64,000 nt of DNA from Flavilitoribacter nigricans DSM 23189 = NBRC 102662 (GTDB lineage Bacteria > Bacteroidota > Bacteroidia > Chitinophagales > Saprospiraceae): contig NZ_PDUD01000040.1 of the NCBI RefSeq assembly GCF_002646595.1, positions 1 through 64,000 on the forward strand, read 5' to 3'. Of this stretch, positions 62,612-64,000 are shown one piece after another. Within the stretch, counting starts at the first letter, position 1, and the number at the start of each line of letters is the position of its first letter. The notes under the pieces are model-generated. The model was not told where the DNA came from. It saw only the letters and a list, made by a program, of their open reading frames with translations, and did no database searches. A program made the translations under genes and the position numbers.

Positions 62612-64000
62612 TTAATTCCGGATCACCTTGCCCAGGAACACTTCGTCTTCCGTTTTGATCTGGTAGAGGAAAATTCCGCGTTCGCGATGCTGCGGGTGCC
62701 ATTCCAGGGCATGTCGACCCCGGGTTTGATATCCGGAAAAAAGCGTTTCTACCTGTCGCCCGTCCAGGGTGAACAACTGGATCTGAACCGGGCCACTTTG
62801 GGGGAGGTGGTAATAAATAGTCGTCGACTCCGCGAACGGGTTGGGAAAACTGCCACCGAAAAGACTTTTTTCCATCGCGCCGGGAGAAACCGCCGCCGTG
62901 GTAAAATCGTAACTCGCCACCGTGATCGGCGACCATTCACTGCCCGATTTTGCCCGGGCTTTAACGGTTAGCTGGGAGCCAACGGGCAGCGCCCCATCAT
63001 AACGCTGGGCTGCGGGAGAAACGTTTGCGGTGATCTGCTGCCGGGGATCGCTACCGTCGGTAGTGTAAAAGATCTCCCCGTAATTGGTTGTCATTTCCAG
63101 ATCGATGGCCTGTTGCATGGCTCCTCCGTAATGGCTGAATTCCGGCGCTTTGATCGTCGGGAACAAGCCATAATTCGTGAACTGTTGCACGACAATATCG
63201 GTACGGAAGGGAAAATAGTTATTCATCAGGTCCTGCAGGCGGGGCAACCAAAAATCATTGCGGGTGTACAGGAACCGATCGCCATCCGATGGATCCGCGT
63301 CTTTGCGGTAATCCCCCCAACGGGCGGATTCGGCAATAATGGCCAGATCGATCTCGTCCGCCAATTCCTGATATCGTGCGCTTGCTGCTTCCTGCGTCAG
63401 CGGTCCGCCGTTGAAGAAGTTTCGCTGAATGTGGTCCGCAAAAAGAATGCGAAAATCAGCATTATCCTGCAATTCGTGGTAAAACCAGCTGGGGTTTTCC
63501 TCATTGTTCTCGTCAACATTGTTGTACTGGACATTGGTCATCGAGGTTTCCGCATCCCAGGCGAAAAAGCGGAAACCGGCCTCATTGGATACCCGGTTAC
63601 GGGCCGCAAACCAGTTGTTATGATCCCAGTCCTCGTTGCCGATATACATGTTGAACTGCATATATCCGATCAGATTTTCAACGTCCAGCAAATTATCCAG
63701 CGCCGGATTGACGGTACCGTCCGGATCTTTCCCCTGCACCTTCTGGTAATTGGTGTTACTGCCGAGACCGGCTTTGGTCTGCTCGTACAATCGGGTCCAG
63801 GCCGTCCAGGAACCATCCACCGTCAGACCGTGGTCCTTGATCACATCAAAATCATCTTCCTTTCCCTTCAGGTAGGATTCCATAAAGTCGTTGGTCAGCT
63901 TTTCGGAAATGTTATACAGCCCCCAATACAAACCGTTTAGGTAGAGGTGAACAAACTTTTCGTGCGCCGCCACCTGCCCTAGGGCACGCTGGGTCACCTT
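62612..64000 (-). CDS. CotH-family protein with T9SS sorting domain, partial
   Basis: The C-terminal part (at least 461 residues) of a protein whose start lies beyond the right window edge; the Met at 63997 is internal. The first part is a CotH kinase-like domain (HLYLNGLYWGLYNISE, GNEDWDHNNWFAARN, RFFAWDAE), a family whose characterised members are surface or spore-coat protein kinases. A chitobiase-type C-terminal domain follows (GEIFYTTDGSDPR), then a T9SS type A tail (FPNPFAESTTIYYHLPQSG...VFLGKVIRN). Secreted; target unknown. A terminator hairpin follows. Confidence 0.85.
   Translation of the reverse strand, partial: KVTQRALGQVAAHEKFVHLYLNGLYWGLYNISEKLTNDFMESYLKGKEDDFDVIKDHGLTVDGSWTAWTRLYEQTKAGLGSNTNYQKVQGKDPDGTVNPALDNLLDVENLIGYMQFNMYIGNEDWDHNNWFAARNRVSNEAGFRFFAWDAETSMTNVQYNNVDENNEENPSWFYHELQDNADFRILFADHIQRNFFNGGPLTQEAASARYQELADEIDLAIIAESARWGDYRKDADPSDGDRFLYTRNDFWLPRLQDLMNNYFPFRTDIVVQQFTNYGLFPTIKAPEFSHYGGAMQQAIDLEMTTNYGEIFYTTDGSDPRQQITANVSPAAQRYDGALPVGSQLTVKARAKSGSEWSPITVASYDFTTAAVSPGAMEKSLFGGSFPNPFAESTTIYYHLPQSGPVQIQLFTLDGRQVETLFSGYQTRGRHALEWHPQHRERGIFLYQIKTEDEVFLGKVIRN

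Overview
The window comes from a member of the Bacteroidota. The signs are a SusC/SusD outer-membrane pair, several type IX secretion (T9SS) C-terminal sorting domains, many lipoprotein-anchored glycoside hydrolases, 2TM and YfhO proteins, a BlaR1-like M56 peptidase, and promoter elements that fit the Bacteroidota -33 TTG / -7 TAnnTTTG pattern. I cannot name the genus. No rRNA, tRNA, CRISPR array, phage or insertion sequence was seen.

Left part (1-26.5 kb): mostly housekeeping and accessory genes. In order these are the end of a TPR protein; a susCD pair without neighbouring glycosidases; a YfhO membrane protein; two small secreted proteins; a NarL-type two-component system next to a tandem pair of small secreted paralogues; a three-gene operon for a PaoABC-like periplasmic molybdenum aldehyde oxidoreductase; an M56 sensor peptidase behind a BlaI/MecI-type operator; a DUF1328 peptide; an alpha/beta hydrolase; and ARPP-1, TraB/GumN and AlkB-like proteins.

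Right part (26.7-62.1 kb): a large carbohydrate-utilisation locus built around a divergent control region (43165-43891) that carries two LacI-type palindromes. The leftward unit encodes a GH67-like enzyme, a GH43-like enzyme, GH106, GH78 and a PhoPQ-related hydrolase, and meets a convergent 1450-residue T9SS beta-helix protein. The rightward unit encodes a GH106-like enzyme, GH127, a CE8 pectin methylesterase with a T9SS tail, GH2 and a DUF5703 protein. It then runs at 9-10 base spacing into a RuBisCO-like protein, a DUF1537 acid-sugar kinase and an Asp/Glu racemase-family protein, and 66 bases further on into an SBF-type transporter. The enzyme set fits a rhamnose-, arabinose- and galacturonate-rich pectin such as rhamnogalacturonan.

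The most interesting feature is this last intracellular module. A RuBisCO-like protein plus a DUF1537 kinase is the core of the known 3-oxo-isoapionate route of D-apiose catabolism, and apiose is a pectin sugar (rhamnogalacturonan II, apiogalacturonan). Here the module appears to be part of the pectin-degradation transcription unit, with a racemase-family enzyme and a transporter that may mark a variant pathway.

The window ends inside a CotH/T9SS protein. A dispersed palindromic repeat (9257-9427 and 62247-62418) and a family of related hairpins at gene ends are also present.
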